From NCBI GenBank assembly GCA_964445575.1, contig CAYULB010000083.1, positions 1 to 7,078 of the forward strand: a DNA stretch of 7,078 bases, in the 5' to 3' direction. Numbering within the stretch: the stretch's first letter is position 1; each line of letters begins with the position of its first letter. The stretch is from WJMT01 sp964445575 (GTDB lineage: Bacteria; Acidobacteriota; Aminicenantia; Aminicenantales; Aminicenantaceae). Made by a program: the position numbers and the translations under genes. The notes under the pieces were generated by a model, which saw only the letters and a list, made by a program, of their open reading frames with translations, was not told the DNA's origin and ran no database searches. Positions 5,751 to 7,078 of this stretch are shown here, piece after piece.

Positions 5751-7055
5751 ATGAAGATAGGTGTAATCGGGACCGGTTACGTGGGGTTGGTGACCGCAGC
5801 AGGACTTGCTGATTTAGGTCATCATGTCATTGGCACTGATAAGGTCAAAGAGAAAATAGAGAAAGCGTCCAGGGGTATTTCTCCGATTTATGAACCGGGT
5901 TTGGAGGAGCTGCTGGGGAGGAATTTAAAAAAAGGAAACTTGAGCTTTAGTTCTGACCTAGAAGAAACCATAAGAGCTTCTGATGTCCTGTTTGTATGTG
6001 TGAACACACCCCAGAGAAAAGACGGGAGTGCTGATATGACTTATGTAGAAGGAGTTTCCCGCTGTATTGCCCAAAACCTTAATGGGTATAAACTGATCGT
6101 TGAGAAAAGCACGGTTCCAGTGAGGACTTCTTCATGGATCAAGCGCACCCTCACTCTTTATAAAAACGGCGAATATTCCTTTGACGTGGCTTCAAATCCT
6201 GAGTTTTTGAGAGAGGGTTCAGCTGTATCTGATTTTTTAAATCCTGACAGAATAGTCATTGGAGTGGAGTCTGAAAGAGCCAAAGGTATATTTTTAAAAA
6301 TCTATGAAAAATACAAAGACAAGATTCACTTCACTAATATTGATACTGCTGAGCTTATAAAGCACGCTTCTAACTCTTTTCTTGCCATGAAAATATCTTT
6401 TATTAATTTGATTTCCGATTTGTGCGAGAAAACCCATGCTGATGTAGAGTATGTGGCAAAAGGAATGGGACTGGACAAGAGGATCGGAAAGCAGTTTCTC
6501 AGAGCGGGATTGGGATATGGGGGGTCGTGTTTTCCAAAAGATGTGAGGGCCATGGTTAAGATCGGAGAAGACTTGGGGATTGATATGAGTCTGGTAAAAG
6601 AAGTGGACAGGATAAATACGCTCAGAATAGAGAGGTTTATAAATAAAATAAAAAACGCTTTATGGGTGCTTAAAAACAAAAAATTGGCAGTTCTTGGTCT
6701 GGCCTTCAAACCAAGAACAGATGATATTAGAAACGCTCCAAGCCTTAATATCATAAAAAGGCTTTTAGAGGAAGAAGCTCATCTTTCTTTATACGACCCG
6801 GAAGCAATGGCAAACGTAAAAAAGATCTTTCCCGAAGATCCACCGAACATCCTTTACGCTGGATCTGCTTATGAAGCTTTGAAAGAGGCCAATGCAGCTC
6901 TGTTTGTAACAGAATGGGATGAATTCAAAAAGCTTGACCTTAAAAAGACCCTAAAGTTGATGGATAATCCCATTGTTATAGACGGCCGAAACATATTTGG
7001 CCCTGAGAAGATGAGGGAGCTTGGATTTGAGTATTATTCTGTAGGAAGAAAATAA
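5751..7055 (+). CDS. ugd: UDP-glucose 6-dehydrogenase
   Basis: This enzyme oxidises UDP-glucose to UDP-glucuronate in two NAD+-dependent steps, supplying acidic sugar nucleotides for capsule, exopolysaccharide or lipid A-type pathways. The 434 residues match the TuaD/Ugd length. The N-terminal Rossmann fold has GTGYVG (7-12) and acidic D30 at the end of strand 2, pointing to NAD rather than NADP. Visible catalytic and binding residues are E151 in NPEFLREGSA, K204 and N208 in ELIKHASNSF, and the nucleophile C260 with D264 in GYGGSCFPKD. The C-terminal UDP-binding domain shows GLAFKPRTDDIRNAPS (316-331) and DGRN (411-414). AGGAG at 5739-5743 lies seven bases before the ATG. It follows the 71-aa gene after 80 bases with no terminator, so it may share its transcript. 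GDP-mannose dehydrogenase is a relative, but length and motifs favour Ugd. Confidence 0.93.
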   Translation: MKIGVIGTGYVGLVTAAGLADLGHHVIGTDKVKEKIEKASRGISPIYEPGLEELLGRNLKKGNLSFSSDLEETIRASDVLFVCVNTPQRKDGSADMTYVEGVSRCIAQNLNGYKLIVEKSTVPVRTSSWIKRTLTLYKNGEYSFDVASNPEFLREGSAVSDFLNPDRIVIGVESERAKGIFLKIYEKYKDKIHFTNIDTAELIKHASNSFLAMKISFINLISDLCEKTHADVEYVAKGMGLDKRIGKQFLRAGLGYGGSCFPKDVRAMVKIGEDLGIDMSLVKEVDRINTLRIERFINKIKNALWVLKNKKLAVLGLAFKPRTDDIRNAPSLNIIKRLLEEEAHLSLYDPEAMANVKKIFPEDPPNILYAGSAYEALKEANAALFVTEWDEFKKLDLKKTLKLMDNPIVIDGRNIFGPEKMRELGFEYYSVGRK

Positions 7056-7078
7056 TCTCATCCGGTCCTATTATGAAA

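Noticed and set aside
6690..6718. 9-bp inverted repeat GTTCTTGGT / ACCAAGAAC in ugd
   Set aside because: It encodes the conserved GLAFKPRTDD segment, so the pairing is likely a by-product of coding, and no T-run follows.
6326..6754. Minus-strand 142-aa frame inside ugd
   Set aside because: It is antisense to a strongly conserved part of ugd including the catalytic Cys region.
7073..7078. ATGAAA at the right edge as a next gene start
   Set aside because: Only two codons are visible and no ribosome site precedes them, so it cannot be supported.

Overview
The window is a piece of an AT-rich bacterial chromosome. It holds a 3' fragment of a histidine tRNA gene, a four-gene housekeeping operon on the minus strand, a 170-base divergent intergenic region, and a plus-strand accessory group for sugar or sulfate chemistry. 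Nothing in it is clearly viral, transposon-borne or CRISPR-related.

Bases 1-48 are the 3' part of tRNA-His(GUG), with an encoded CCA, the His-specific C73 discriminator and a G37 base. One base separates it from the stop codon of era, which runs toward it. Reading in the direction of transcription (from 4682 down to 50), the operon is phoH (PhoH/YbeZ ATPase), pgpH (7TM-HD cyclic-di-AMP phosphodiesterase), ybeY (rRNA maturation RNase) and era (16S rRNA-binding GTPase). The genes are packed with a 2-base gap or overlaps of 29 and 14 bases. PhoH, YbeY and Era act together in rRNA processing and 30S assembly. PgpH adds a second-messenger function, as in the related Firmicutes cluster (phoH-yqfF-ybeY-dgkA-cdd-era), but dgkA and cdd are absent here.

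The intergenic region 4683-4852 carries a plausible minus-strand promoter for the operon, with a perfect 8-bp palindrome over its -10 and spacer. It also carries a plus-strand -10 box so close to the next start codon that the mRNA may be leaderless. Then come a compact PAPS-type sulfotransferase (199 aa), a 71-aa ribbon-helix-helix-like protein with a charged 'LGY' tail, and ugd (UDP-glucose 6-dehydrogenase, 434 aa). Ugd makes UDP-glucuronate, so together with a sulfotransferase it hints at a sulfated or acidic surface polysaccharide. That link is inferred from proximity only.

The phylum cannot be fixed from this window. PgpH and the phoH-pgpH-ybeY-era order occur in Firmicutes, Deltaproteobacteria-like and Acidobacteria-like lineages. 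The sulfotransferase plus RHH-LGY pair recalls genes I remember from environmental Acidobacteria/Aminicenantes-type and deltaproteobacterial genomes, but that is recollection, not a search. The most interesting items are the sulfotransferase/RHH-LGY pair, the tandem in-phase A-AAA-AAA runs at the pgpH-ybeY overlap, the palindrome over the phoH promoter, and the 12-bp perfect inverted repeat inside the sulfotransferase gene.
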